The notes: generated by a model not told the origin, from the sequence alone. 56,185 nt of DNA from Beijerinckiaceae bacterium (GCA_947478455.1 CANJWR010000009.1:1-56185), one strand, 5' to 3'; shown: positions 35,856 through 45,371, counted from the first letter of the stretch. Made by a program: numbers and translations.

Positions 35856-35887
35856 GGGCGCAAGCACGACTTTAACGTGCTGCGCCC
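35856..35887 (-). terminator. Possible hairpin terminator of ccrM
   Basis: GGGCGCAAGCACG (35856-35868) pairs with CGTGCTGCGCCC (35876-35887) with one bulged A and a 7-base loop. It lies 33 bases after the ccrM stop. The T-run that should follow on the minus strand is weak (TTCT), so efficiency is doubtful. Confidence 0.4.
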
Positions 35888-35920
35888 CGATTTTCGGCAA
35901 ATTGAAGTTGAAAGGGTGGC

Positions 35921-37204
<1,284 letters not shown>

Positions 37205-37266
37205 TTAAAAATTGAGCAGATTTCTTAAGGGTTTGCCGCAGCGCCCACAGAAGCCTTAAGGGGCCG

Positions 37267-37872
37267 TTACCGGGCCTTCATGGGCGCAAAGCTGAAACGA
37301 TGAAATTCGCACGGTCCGAATTCCGCAATGGCCGCCAGATGCGCTTTCGTTCCATAGCCTGAATGACGGGCGAATCCATAAACGGGATGAATTCTGTCGA
37401 GCTTTTTCATCAGCCGGTCGCGCGTCACTTTCGCCACGATCGACGCAGCCGCGATGGAGAGCGACAATCCGTCGCCCTTAACGATTGTGGTGGCCGGGCA
37501 GGGGAGATCGGGCGGCAAATCGTTGCCATCAATCAACAGGTGAGCAGGCGCGACCGAAAGTCCGCGAATCGCCCGGCGCATGGCCATGTGGGTCGCCTGC
37601 CGGATATTGATGTGATCGATCTCTGCGGACGGCGCGAAGCCAACTCCGATGGCGAGCGCTCTGGCGAAAATGGATTCGGCCAGCCTCTCGCGCGTGGCGG
37701 CGCTCAGTTTCTTGGAATCGTCCAGCCCCTCGGGAAGATTGCGGGAATCGAGAATGACCGCAGCAGCCGTCACCGGGCCAGCCAGCGGTCCTCGCCCGAC
37801 TTCGTCGATCCCAGCCACAAGCCTGAAACCCTCACGGGCGAGCCGCCGTTCGAATTTGAAATGGGGAGCCAA
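37267..37872 (-). CDS. rnhB: Ribonuclease HII
   Basis: RNase HII cuts RNA in RNA-DNA hybrids and removes misincorporated ribonucleotides. The 201-residue protein has the four metal-binding acids of the family: Asp23 and Glu24 in AGIDEVGRGPLAGPV, Asp115 in LLIDGND and Asp134 in VKGDGLSLSIAAASIVAKV. The start appears to be TTG at 37872: an in-frame TAG lies just upstream, no ATG occurs before the conserved core, and AGGA lies eight bases before the TTG. This placement upstream of ccrM matches Caulobacter and other alphaproteobacteria. Confidence 0.96.
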   Translation of the reverse strand: MAPHFKFERRLAREGFRLVAGIDEVGRGPLAGPVTAAAVILDSRNLPEGLDDSKKLSAATRERLAESIFARALAIGVGFAPSAEIDHINIRQATHMAMRRAIRGLSVAPAHLLIDGNDLPPDLPCPATTIVKGDGLSLSIAAASIVAKVTRDRLMKKLDRIHPVYGFARHSGYGTKAHLAAIAEFGPCEFHRFSFAPMKAR

Positions 37873-38049
37873 TCTGACGATCCTGCCGGGCTAAAAGTCT
37901 TCAGAAGTTTCGCGCATCGCAGGTCGTCATACAATTTTCGGACGTCCTGTTCACCTTACGTCAACCGCGTTTGCAATGGCATTTGACTATAAATCTAATC
38001 TTGAAGACTTGCGCCCAGTGTCGGCTGGTTCGTTCCAGGTCAGGGTTTC

Positions 38050-39645
38050 ATGCAGTCGCATTGGCCGCGTTTGGCGGCGCTCTCAATCGCTGTGCTTTCG
38101 GTCTTCGCATTTCTCCTTGGAGGGGATTATGCGGCGGATCGCCTGATCGATTCCCAAAGAACCAAACAGCTTGTCGAGCTCGGCAACGTCGCTCTGCGGC
38201 GGCTGGAAAACACTGTCGACTATGGCGCGCTGGCCATTGACGATACGTCGAGCCGTGGTCTGGCGACCTGCGAGGCCGCAGCGCTTCAATCGATCCGGCT
38301 GCATGTTTACCAGCGCACCTCGGTCAAGGACATTCGCATTCTTGACCGCGATGGCATGGTGCAATGTTCTGCCTATTCCGAGACTCTGGAATTCGACAAG
38401 GGCTGGACCAGCCGCGACGACATGCTGCCTGCGGTAGATCCTTCCCTGCGGCTGTTCCGGGTCGAGCAGTTTTTTGGCGTGGCGCTCGGCGTGATGCGCG
38501 ACGTAGAGCCCGGCGTGTCGCTGGCCGCCATCATCGGCATCAATTCTTCCCTGTTCGACATCATGCCGGCAGAGTTGCGCGATCACAGCGAAGTTGCGCT
38601 GGAACTGTCCAATGGCGGACAGATCGGCCGTTCGTCGCCGTCAGACAAATTGGATGAGGAATCAGGCGGCGTCTTCGCAACCATTGAATCGAGCCGGTTT
38701 CCCGTGCGTGCGCGTATTCGGGTGACGAATGAAGCCTTTGAGCGATGGAATCACGAGCCTTATTATCCGATCATGTTCATCGCCGGCCTGCTTGGTCTTG
38801 CCTTCGGGGCCATGCTGGCCAGACTGCTGATCCGCGACGATGGCCCTGTCGGCATGATCGACCGCGCCATAGCGGCCCATGAGTTCCGGCCATATATGCA
38901 GCCGGTTTTCAAGCTGGGCACCGGCGAGGTTGTCGGCTGCGAGGTTCTGGCCCGATGGATCAAGCCGGACGGGACGCTTATTCCCCCCGCGCGCTTCCTG
39001 CAGTTGATTGAAGACAACGGGCGGATCGAGGCCTTCACCTGGCATCTGCTGAGCGTCGCGCTGGGCGAATTGCGCGAGACGATGGCGCAGAACAAGACGT
39101 TCAAACTCTCAATCAACATCGCGCCCGACCATTTTCTCGCGGACAACTTTATCGATGAACTGCGGCGCGTTGTTCTGGCCGCCAAAGCCTCGCCACGCCA
39201 GATCGTTCTTGAAATCACCGAACGGGATGAGCTGTCTGACCTTGTGCGCGCCGCCGCAACCGTGACGAAACTGCGGGATCTGGGCTTCCGGGTTGCGCTC
39301 GACGACGTCGGAATCGGCCATAGCGGCCTTTCCTATATCCAGAAACTCGGCGCCCACGTTTTGAAGATCGACAAATTCTTCGTCGATTCGATCAGCCGCG
39401 ACGCGTCAGCCATCGCGGTTGTTGGCATGCTGGTCAGGCTCGCCCGCGAACTCGATATGGAAGTCGTGGCCGAGGGCATCGAGGACGAAACCCAGATGGC
39501 TGCGCTCGCGGGTTGCGGAATTGAGCAGGGCCAGGGCTATCTGGTGTCACCGGCAATTCCGGCAAGGGACTTCGTCGCATTCGCCCGCAGCCGCCCCCGG
39601 ATCGAACCAGCGCGGCCCCGTTCGCATCTTGCGGCAGTCGCCTGA
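38050..39645 (+). CDS. CSS-motif EAL-domain c-di-GMP phosphodiesterase
   Basis: A 531-residue inner-membrane enzyme. A first transmembrane helix (about 7-24) and a second (about 240-260) enclose a periplasmic CSS-motif sensor with Cys74 and CSAYS (Cys106), the pair that in E. coli homologues is redox-controlled by the DSB system. The cytoplasmic EAL domain (about 275-515) should hydrolyse cyclic di-GMP: Glu298 in EVLARW, Asn356, Glu388 in EITE, Asp418-Asp419, Lys439 and Glu475 are present, with Gln495 in QGQGYL. The loop 6 motif reads DDVGIGHSGL instead of DDFGTGYSS, a mild departure. The presence of DsbA-like genes nearby is suggestive but not proof of a link. Confidence 0.92.
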   Translation: MQSHWPRLAALSIAVLSVFAFLLGGDYAADRLIDSQRTKQLVELGNVALRRLENTVDYGALAIDDTSSRGLATCEAAALQSIRLHVYQRTSVKDIRILDRDGMVQCSAYSETLEFDKGWTSRDDMLPAVDPSLRLFRVEQFFGVALGVMRDVEPGVSLAAIIGINSSLFDIMPAELRDHSEVALELSNGGQIGRSSPSDKLDEESGGVFATIESSRFPVRARIRVTNEAFERWNHEPYYPIMFIAGLLGLAFGAMLARLLIRDDGPVGMIDRAIAAHEFRPYMQPVFKLGTGEVVGCEVLARWIKPDGTLIPPARFLQLIEDNGRIEAFTWHLLSVALGELRETMAQNKTFKLSINIAPDHFLADNFIDELRRVVLAAKASPRQIVLEITERDELSDLVRAAATVTKLRDLGFRVALDDVGIGHSGLSYIQKLGAHVLKIDKFFVDSISRDASAIAVVGMLVRLARELDMEVVAEGIEDETQMAALAGCGIEQGQGYLVSPAIPARDFVAFARSRPRIEPARPRSHLAAVA

Positions 39646-39647
39646 AC

Positions 39648-40076
39648 CTATTTCAGCAATTGTCCACGAATTTCGCCGCCCGGATTCCGTTCGGTGTGGA
39701 CATTGATGTACCACTTGCCGGCCAGAATATCAGCAGCTTGCATGTCGCTCACGGCTTTGGAGCCAGTAATCGGGCTGACCGCCGATGCGAAGGGCAGCAC
39801 GATGCCGGCATTGCGTCCGGTCTCCCCCGGTCCATGAAAATGCGCCCCGATCGCCGCGCCACTGAGACCGGTGAAGCTGATCGACCAGGTCAAGGTCTTC
39901 GTGACCGTATCGAAGGTTACTTCACCGGTTCCGGTTGCGAGGCTTGGGTTGGGCGGCACTTCGCTGGACCCGTTGAGGTCTGCCCGCAGCTTAATAGTCT
40001 CGGCTTGCGCGAATGTTGGGCCGGCTAGTCCCGCAGTCAGCAGGAGCGAAAACAGAAGCTCTTTGATTTTCTGCAC
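39648..40076 (-). CDS. Secreted CHRD-domain protein
   Basis: A 142-residue exported protein. The signal peptide MQKIKELLFSLLLTAGLAGP ends near FAQA. The mature part is one CHRD domain, with the typical ending WYINVHTERNPGGEIRGQL and the motif IGAHFHGPGE. CHRD was named from chordin; its role in bacteria is unknown, and a cell-surface or periplasmic binding function is assumed. The start is GTG 40076 with GGGAG seven bases upstream. It is convergent with the EAL gene, with only two bases between stops. Confidence 0.9.
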   Translation of the reverse strand: MQKIKELLFSLLLTAGLAGPTFAQAETIKLRADLNGSSEVPPNPSLATGTGEVTFDTVTKTLTWSISFTGLSGAAIGAHFHGPGETGRNAGIVLPFASAVSPITGSKAVSDMQAADILAGKWYINVHTERNPGGEIRGQLLK

Positions 40077-40251
40077 AAATATCTCCCGAAAAACGGCCGG
40101 TCACATTGGCCAGTATGATGTCCGATAAAATAAGGACTTTGCCGAATCTTGTGCGCAGCCCGCCAAAGAGAGAATCGGTTCTGACCGGGTTGCACAAGAC
40201 ACAAGCTTTTGATGGATTCTGGCGCACAGTCGCAATGCCGGATGAATCGTG

Positions 40252-40267
40252 TTTATAATCTGTTAAC
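40252..40267 (+). promoter_or_regulatory. CtrA-like half-consensus box and -10 element
   Basis: TTTA-N7-TTAAC differs by one base from the CtrA consensus TTAA-N7-TTAAC. The same stretch contains a perfect TATAAT (40254-40259). It lies 47 bases before the ATG at 40314. One mismatch in nine fixed bases is common by chance, so this is tentative. Confidence 0.3.
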
Positions 40268-40313
40268 CGGCAGCGACAGGCTGCAGCTGCGTAATCGAGT
40301 GAAGAGGCCAGAT

Positions 40314-40829
40314 ATGAACGATATGACGAGCGACGCCCCGAAACTTCCCGGAACGGCGGGCGTTAACATTGCCGGCGCCCCTGCGCCGAAAGCCGAGGAC
40401 GGTGACGAACGCAGCAATGCGGTTTTTGAAAGTCTGGTGAAGGGCGACGCAGATATCGTCGGGCTCGTGGCCTATTCAATTTACAAGCAGAACAAGCACG
40501 ATTGGCTGGTGGCTTTCGACAAGGCAAAGGCGCGTCAGCCGAATGAGCCTGAGCTGACTTCCTATATCATCGGCGAGAGCACCCCGCGCCGTCTGGCGAT
40601 CTATCGCCATCTGGCCGAAGCGACACTAGAGGGTCGCGGTCCTGAAGTGCCGGCCGGTCCTTCCGCCGAGGCCTTTGCCCAGCGCACCTACGGCGCGGCG
40701 GCCCGCCGGGCTCCGGCAAAATCGGGCGGCGGATCATCTCTGATCACATGGATCGCAGTGGCGGTTGTGTTCGTTGGTGCGGTTCTGCTGGCGGCGAAAT
40801 TCGGAATTCCGGGAGTTTCGCCCCGCTGA
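40314..40829 (+). CDS. Tail-anchored membrane protein, unknown family
   Basis: A 171-residue protein with an acidic, Pro/Ala-rich N terminus, a soluble helical middle (GDADIVGLVAYSIYKQNKHD, then SYIIGESTPRRLAIYRHLAE) and a single hydrophobic helix near the C terminus (about 143-163, TWIAVAVVFVGAVLLAAKFG). The arrangement suggests a cytoplasmic domain anchored to the inner membrane by its tail. GAAGAGG lies before ATG 40314, which begins MNDMTSDAPKLPG. I recognise it only as a conserved hypothetical type seen in Hyphomicrobiales. It is convergent with the radical SAM gene. A CtrA-like box may control it. Confidence 0.75.
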   Translation: MNDMTSDAPKLPGTAGVNIAGAPAPKAEDGDERSNAVFESLVKGDADIVGLVAYSIYKQNKHDWLVAFDKAKARQPNEPELTSYIIGESTPRRLAIYRHLAEATLEGRGPEVPAGPSAEAFAQRTYGAAARRAPAKSGGGSSLITWIAVAVVFVGAVLLAAKFGIPGVSPR

Positions 40830-40841
40830 AGGCGCGACGCT

Positions 40842-42020
40842 TTAGAACAGGCTGAGCTGCTGTCCATTGCGGGCTGGCGGTATGAACAAGTCGGTGCGCA
40901 ATTTGGCGCGCCCCTTGTTGTAGCCGATCTTCTGGCAGGCAATTTCGAACCGGCGGCCCGCCATCCACGCATAGGGGCCATCACCGGTCATGCGTTTTCC
41001 CCATGTGGAATCGTAGCCCTTGCCGCCACGCGTCGAGCGCACAAGCGACATGACGTGGCGGAATTTGTCGGGGAAATGCGACAACAACCACTCGCCAAAC
41101 AATTCCTCGACCTCCAGCGGCAGGCGCAGCATCACATAGCCGGCCTCGCGCGCCCCCATGGCCCAGGCGCGGGTCAGGATAGCCTCGATCTCTGGGTCGT
41201 TGATGGCCGGAATGATCGGTGCAACCATCACGGCTGTCGGAATGCCGGCTTCCGACAATTGCCTGATGGCGTCGAGGCGGCGCTCTGGCGTCGCGGCGCG
41301 CGGCTCCATCGTGCGGGCCAGCTTGCGGTCGAGCGACGTCACCGACAAGGCCACTTTGGCCAGTCCTTTCGCGGCCATCCGCGAGAGAATGTCGATGTCG
41401 CGCGTTACCAGAGCCGATTTGGTGACGATCCCGACCGGATGATTGGTCCGTTCCAGCACTTCGAGCACGGAACGCATGACCCGGTGCTCGCGCTCGATGG
41501 GCTGGTACGGATCCGTATTGGTGCCGATGGCGATCGTCTTCGGCTGATAGCCGGGGGCTGCGAGCTCGCGCTCCAGCAGCGCCGCCGCGCCTTCCTTGAC
41601 GAACAGCCGGGATTCGAAATCGAGGCCCGGCGACAGGCCCATATAGGCGTGGGTCGGCCGCGCAAAACAATAGACGCAGCCGTGCTCGCAACCCCGATAG
41701 GGATTGATCGAGCGGTCGAAGGAAATATCGGGCGAATCGTTGCGCGTGATGATCGTCTTCGGGCGCTCGATGGTGATCTCGGTCCTGAAAGCCTCAAGCT
41801 CCGCAAGGCTTTCCCAGCCGTCGTCGAAATCCTCGCGTCCCTGCTTTTCGTAGCGGCCCGTCGTGTTGCTGACAGCGCCGCGCCCGCGCCATTTCTCTCC
41901 GGCCCCGACCGACGCCTTGGCACCAAACGCGTCGCCGCTGTGGGCGCCGACATAGAGCCGCGAATTGGCTGTCCGCAGGGGAAGGCGCTCGAGTGTCCCG
42001 GTTGCCGACGAACTTGCCAT
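40842..42020 (-). CDS. PA0069/SplB-like radical SAM protein
   Basis: A 392-residue radical S-adenosylmethionine enzyme. The [4Fe-4S] ligands are spaced C-X3-C-X2-C in YRGCEHGCVYCFARPTH, and the barrel continues with TIAIGTNTDPYQPIER and VGIVTKSALVTRD. Family members (PA0069, Rv2578c) are annotated as related to spore photoproduct lyase, but their reaction is not established. The C-terminal RTDLFIPPARNGQQLSLF is also typical. ATG 42020 was chosen because GGAGAG lies just upstream. Two alphaproteobacterial LexA boxes and a matching promoter lie 55-105 bases upstream, so the gene is probably SOS-induced and involved in DNA damage repair. Confidence 0.9.
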   Translation of the reverse strand: MASSSATGTLERLPLRTANSRLYVGAHSGDAFGAKASVGAGEKWRGRGAVSNTTGRYEKQGREDFDDGWESLAELEAFRTEITIERPKTIITRNDSPDISFDRSINPYRGCEHGCVYCFARPTHAYMGLSPGLDFESRLFVKEGAAALLERELAAPGYQPKTIAIGTNTDPYQPIEREHRVMRSVLEVLERTNHPVGIVTKSALVTRDIDILSRMAAKGLAKVALSVTSLDRKLARTMEPRAATPERRLDAIRQLSEAGIPTAVMVAPIIPAINDPEIEAILTRAWAMGAREAGYVMLRLPLEVEELFGEWLLSHFPDKFRHVMSLVRSTRGGKGYDSTWGKRMTGDGPYAWMAGRRFEIACQKIGYNKGRAKLRTDLFIPPARNGQQLSLF

Positions 42021-42074
42021 CACGCTCTCCGCTTTTTTGTCCCCGTCCGGTCCCGCAACAGGACCGAATGATGT

Positions 42075-42108
42075 GAACGCAACAGGAACAAAAGAACGAA
42101 TAGAGAAC
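42075..42108 (-). promoter_or_regulatory. Two tandem LexA (SOS) boxes
   Basis: On the gene strand the pattern is GTTC-N7-GTTC (42108-42094), four bases, then GTTC-N7-GTTC (42089-42075). Each matches the established alphaproteobacterial LexA consensus with no mismatch. The proximal pair lies 55 bases from the radical SAM ATG; the distal pair overlaps its putative promoter. Confidence 0.85.
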
Positions 42109-42125
42109 ATATTCCTGTCCGTCAA
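42097..42125 (-). promoter_or_regulatory. Putative sigma-70 promoter of the radical SAM gene
   Basis: On the minus strand TTGACG (42125-42120) and TATTCG (42102-42097) are separated by exactly 17 bases. The distal LexA box covers the -10 and part of the spacer, the usual geometry for LexA repression. Confidence 0.6.
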
Positions 42126-42181
42126 TCCGGATGGGGAATATTTCAGCTTTTTTGGCAGCGCAGCATTCGCTAAAACGCGCC

Positions 42182-42697
42182 ATGCTCTCGGTTGTTGTTT
42201 TTATCATGGACGGTCCGGCTGCTCCGCTCTCGGCGGAAGCCGTTGTGCGCACGCTGTCGTCGCTGGTTCCGGCGGCGGTTGAAGGCGTGGTTCGGGATGT
42301 GACGCTTGCGGCTCCCGCCGGGCGCGCAGGAATGCGCAAGATCGCCGATCACGCCGGTTGCGAGTTGGTGGAAGCCGGCAGTCAACCAGCGATGTTCCGC
42401 CGCGCCTTCGAGACGGTGCGCAATCCAAATATTTTTGTGATTCGCGCCGGCCGGGCTCCCGAACAGGGGTTCGCCGAGGAGCTTGCCGATCTGCTGGCCG
42501 GCGGCGTGCAATCTGCCATCATGCGCGAGACACCACGGCGCTTCATGACGCGCATTTTGCCGGGCCTTGCGCCTGTCGCCGGACTGGTCGCTCGTCGCGA
42601 CCCGATGTTGCGCACGCAGGCGCACACGCTGGGCGATCTCGTCCGCAATGCGCGCGCAACGACCACGCTGCGCGCGCGGGCGCGCTTCGTCGAATAG
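42182..42697 (+). CDS. Degenerate glycosyltransferase-like protein
   Basis: A 171-residue protein beginning MLSVVVFIMDGPAAPLSAEA, then TLSSLVPAAVEGVVRDVTLAAP and IADHAGCELVEAGS. The layout of a first strand, VPAA.EGVV, and ADHAGC recalls the N-terminal half of family 2 glycosyltransferases seen beside moaB in related bacteria, but the Asp-rich nucleotide-sugar motif (DXD/ADGGS) is missing (replaced by AAPAGRAG), so catalysis is doubtful. The start at 42182 has no clear ribosome binding site. It is convergent with moaB, one base apart. Function unknown; the family assignment is an inference. Confidence 0.6.
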   Translation: MLSVVVFIMDGPAAPLSAEAVVRTLSSLVPAAVEGVVRDVTLAAPAGRAGMRKIADHAGCELVEAGSQPAMFRRAFETVRNPNIFVIRAGRAPEQGFAEELADLLAGGVQSAIMRETPRRFMTRILPGLAPVAGLVARRDPMLRTQAHTLGDLVRNARATTTLRARARFVE

Positions 42698-42698
42698 G

Positions 42699-43253
42699 CT
42701 AAGCCTTCGGCTGCCCGCGCTTCAGGTGCTCGTCGAGGCGCGGCATGATCTCGACGAAATTGCAGGGCCGGTAGCGATAGTCGAGCTGCTGCACCAGAAT
42801 GCCGTCCCACGCATCCTTGCAGGCGCCGGGCGAGCCAGGCAGCACGAAAATGTAAGTTGCGCCCGCCACGCCAGCCGTTGCCCGTGACTGGATGGTCGAG
42901 GTGCCGATCTTCGGAAAGCTGATGTGATGGAAGACGGTCGAAAAGCCTTCCATGCGCTTTTCGAACAGGGGCTCGATCGCCTCCGGCGTCACGTCCCGGC
43001 CCGTAAAGCCTGTTCCGCCGGTGGAAATGATCACATCAACGCCCGGATCGGCGATCCACTTTTTGACGACAGCGCGGATCGACTCCACGTCGTCCTGCGA
43101 AATCGCCCGGTCTGCGAGCTTGTGGCCTGCCGCCGTAAGGCGTCCCACCAGCGTGTCGCCCGACTTGTCGTCTGCCAGCTTGCGCGTATCCGAGACCGTC
43201 AGCACCGCAATATTCAGCGGCACGAAGGTCAGACTCTCGTCGATTCCGGGCAT
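42699..43253 (-). CDS. moaB: Molybdenum cofactor biosynthesis protein MoaB
   Basis: A 184-residue MoaB/MogA-fold protein that adenylylates molybdopterin during molybdenum cofactor synthesis. Motifs are PLNIAVLTVSDTRK, then DVIISTGGTGFTGRDVTPEA (GGTG loop and Asp), SRATAGVAGATYIFVLPGSP and PRLDEHLKRGQ at the end. ATG 43253 begins MPGIDESLTFVPLNIA. No other moa, moe or mob genes are in the window. It lies 24 bases downstream of the zinc peptidase gene on the same strand. Confidence 0.95.
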   Translation of the reverse strand: MPGIDESLTFVPLNIAVLTVSDTRKLADDKSGDTLVGRLTAAGHKLADRAISQDDVESIRAVVKKWIADPGVDVIISTGGTGFTGRDVTPEAIEPLFEKRMEGFSTVFHHISFPKIGTSTIQSRATAGVAGATYIFVLPGSPGACKDAWDGILVQQLDYRYRPCNFVEIMPRLDEHLKRGQPKA

Positions 43254-43277
43254 GCGACAAACCTTTATGAACGGAGC

Positions 43278-44180
43278 CTATTTGGAAAACGTGTTGCAGG
43301 AATCGATGTTGCCGGTCTGCAGTCCCTTCTGCAGCCATTGCACACGCTGCGCCGACGAGCCGTGGGTGAAGCTGTCCGGCACCACCTGACCGCGCGACGA
43401 TTTTTGCAAACGGTCGTCGCCAATAGCGGTGGCGGTCGCGATGGCCTTCTCGACGTCGCCCTTCTCGAGAATCTGCCATTTGCGATCGGCGTTTGCGGCC
43501 CAGACGCCGGCCAGACAATCGGCCATCAATTCGACGCGGACCGAAAGCGAATTGGCCTGCGCCTGACTGGACGCGCGCTGTTGCGCCTGCTGCACCTTCG
43601 GCAGAATGCCGAGCTGGTTTTCGATGTGATGGCCCATTTCGTGCGCAATCACATAGGCGTATGCAAAGTCGCCGCCGCCGCCGAGCTTGCTGCGCATGTC
43701 GTTGAAGAAGGACGTGTCGAGATAGATCTTGCGGTCGACCGGGCAGTAGAACGGCCCCATGGCGGATTGCGCCGTGCCGCACGCCGAATTCGTGACGCGA
43801 TCGAAAATCACCAGACGCGGCGCTACAAATTTGATGCCCTTCTGGGACGGCAGGATTTCCGACCAGACGTCCTCGTTCTGCGCCAGCGTCGCCGATACGA
43901 AACGCCCGATAGCGTCGTTGGGCTGTTCGCGATTGGCCTGCTGGGTGCGCGGCTGCTGCTGTACCTGCGGCGAACGGCCGCCGTTCAGCATTTCAGCGCC
44001 GCCGATCAGAATGCGCGGATCGATGCCCAGCGCATAGCCGAGCAGGCCGAGAATGATGATCGTCCCCATGCCAAGACCGCCACCGCCTGACGGCAGCCCA
44101 AAGCCACCACCGCCGCCGCCGCTATCGTCGCCGCGCCTGTCCTCAATGTTGTCGGACTGGCGAAAGTCCTCCCATTTCAT
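43278..44180 (-). CDS. Membrane-anchored zinc metallopeptidase, YpfJ family
   Basis: A 300-residue protein of the YpfJ family. The N terminus is Gly-rich (about 20-38) and followed by one transmembrane helix (GTIIILGLLGYALGI, about 39-53). The peptidase-like domain carries HEMGHH (His180, Glu181, His184) and ELMADCLAG with Glu217 as third ligand, a gluzincin arrangement. Conserved Cys occur in SACGTA and FYCPVD. The substrate is unknown in this family. ATG 44180 was chosen because GGAG lies eight bases upstream; a GTG at 44189 would sit on that site. It is followed by moaB after 24 bases. Confidence 0.9.
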   Translation of the reverse strand: MKWEDFRQSDNIEDRRGDDSGGGGGGFGLPSGGGGLGMGTIIILGLLGYALGIDPRILIGGAEMLNGGRSPQVQQQPRTQQANREQPNDAIGRFVSATLAQNEDVWSEILPSQKGIKFVAPRLVIFDRVTNSACGTAQSAMGPFYCPVDRKIYLDTSFFNDMRSKLGGGGDFAYAYVIAHEMGHHIENQLGILPKVQQAQQRASSQAQANSLSVRVELMADCLAGVWAANADRKWQILEKGDVEKAIATATAIGDDRLQKSSRGQVVPDSFTHGSSAQRVQWLQKGLQTGNIDSCNTFSK

Positions 44181-44375
44181 ACCGAACACTCCGCAGGAAG
44201 GCCGGCGGCGAGCCGGCAGGATCTGAACAAACTATCTAGCAGTCCGGGGCTCCAAATTACAGGGGCGGACTTCGTTGTATTGCGCCACGCAGTCGCCGAC
44301 TTTCCTCGGGCCTTGGGAAATCAAATCATTTCAACAGGGCGGCTTCGCAAAAATGAAACGCAGAACACCCGAAAG

Positions 44376-45284
44376 CTACTTCGGACTCCCGATGGCCTTG
44401 CGCAATTCGATCAGATCTCGCCAGGCGAATTTCTTGTGGGCGGGCTGGCGCAGCAGATAGGCCGGATGCAGCATCGCAATAGCCTTGATGGCGCGCGCTT
44501 CCGGGCGATCGCGGTCGATCACATAATCGCCCCATCGACCACGCGCCCGCATGATGCCTTCGCGGATGTTGAGCAGAGTCTGCGCCGAGCTTGCGCCAAG
44601 ACACACGAGGATGTCGGGATTGCACAGTGCAATCTGCCGCTGGATGAACGGCAGACAGATGGCGGTTTCCTGCACGGTTGGCGTGCGATTGCCCGGAGGG
44701 CGCCACGGAATCACATTGGCGATGTAAACCGAAGTTCGGTCGAGCCCGATGGATTCCAGCATACGGTCAAGCAATTGCCCGGCGCGCCCCACGAACGGAA
44801 CACCCTGCTTGTCCTCGTCGGCGCCGGGCGCCTCGCCCACCAGCATGATCTTCGCCAGCGGATTGCCGTCCGCGAAAACGAGCCGGCTTGCGGAGCGCTT
44901 GAGGGCGCAGCCGTCAAAATTCTCCAGCGCAGCCCGCAAATCGTCCAAAGTCATGGCCGCCTGCGCCAGTTCGCGCGCCGATACTGCCGCCTGATCCGGC
45001 GGCGGAGGGGCGGCGGCCTCGACTTGGGCCAGATTGCGCAGCGGCGGCTTTTTGGTCGGTTCGAAGGCGAGCGGCGCGTCGGGGGCAGATTGTGGTCCGG
45101 CTTCTGCCGCCTGAGACTGCCGGGCAGGGCGGCTTTTACTGTTCGCAGCGAGGCTGTCGGCGAAGCGGTCGTGGGCCTCTTCGTCGATCGCCAGATCGAT
45201 GCCCATGTCGACGTACCAGCGCAGCAGGCTGACCAGCTCTGCGTCTGTCATCGAAGGCGGGTGCGTGTCGTCGGGCGGAACCAT
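44376..45284 (-). CDS. Uracil-DNA glycosylase, family 4-like
   Basis: A 302-residue uracil-DNA glycosylase that starts base-excision repair. The active-site motif is [20 protein letters not shown] and the DNA-intercalation motif is HPAYLLRQP, both of family 4. An N-terminal region of about 110 residues, rich in Ala and Pro, precedes the catalytic domain. Family 4 enzymes normally hold an iron-sulfur cluster through a first C-X2-C pair; here the first of the two is Phe (FDGCALK), with further Cys in AICLPF, LCNP and VCLG. ATG 45284 was chosen since it lies at [15 protein letters not shown] 22-bp palindrome separates it from the divergent ETF dehydrogenase gene. Confidence 0.9.
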   Translation of the reverse strand: MVPPDDTHPPSMTDAELVSLLRWYVDMGIDLAIDEEAHDRFADSLAANSKSRPARQSQAAEAGPQSAPDAPLAFEPTKKPPLRNLAQVEAAAPPPPDQAAVSARELAQAAMTLDDLRAALENFDGCALKRSASRLVFADGNPLAKIMLVGEAPGADEDKQGVPFVGRAGQLLDRMLESIGLDRTSVYIANVIPWRPPGNRTPTVQETAICLPFIQRQIALCNPDILVCLGASSAQTLLNIREGIMRARGRWGDYVIDRDRPEARAIKAIAMLHPAYLLRQPAHKKFAWRDLIELRKAIGSPK

Positions 45285-45349
45285 GGATTTCCAGTACCAT
45301 TTCGGGCCGGTCTGTGCGATTCGAAAGCTTGAAATTGCGACGCGAAGAA

Positions 45350-45371
45350 GATAGTTTATATATAAACTATC
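45350..45371. promoter_or_regulatory. Perfect 22-bp palindrome between udg and ETF dehydrogenase genes
   Basis: Eleven-base arms GATAGTTTATA and TATAAACTATC abut with no spacer and no mismatch. The centre lies 30 bases before the ETF dehydrogenase ATG and 76 bases before the glycosylase ATG, so it overlaps the likely promoters of one or both. The binding protein is unknown; a MarR-, TetR- or GntR-type dimer would suit the symmetry. Confidence 0.75.

Noticed and set aside
42924-44090. A 388-codon plus-strand frame opposite moaB and the zinc peptidase.
   Set aside because: Crosses two convincing genes on the other strand and has no motif of its own.
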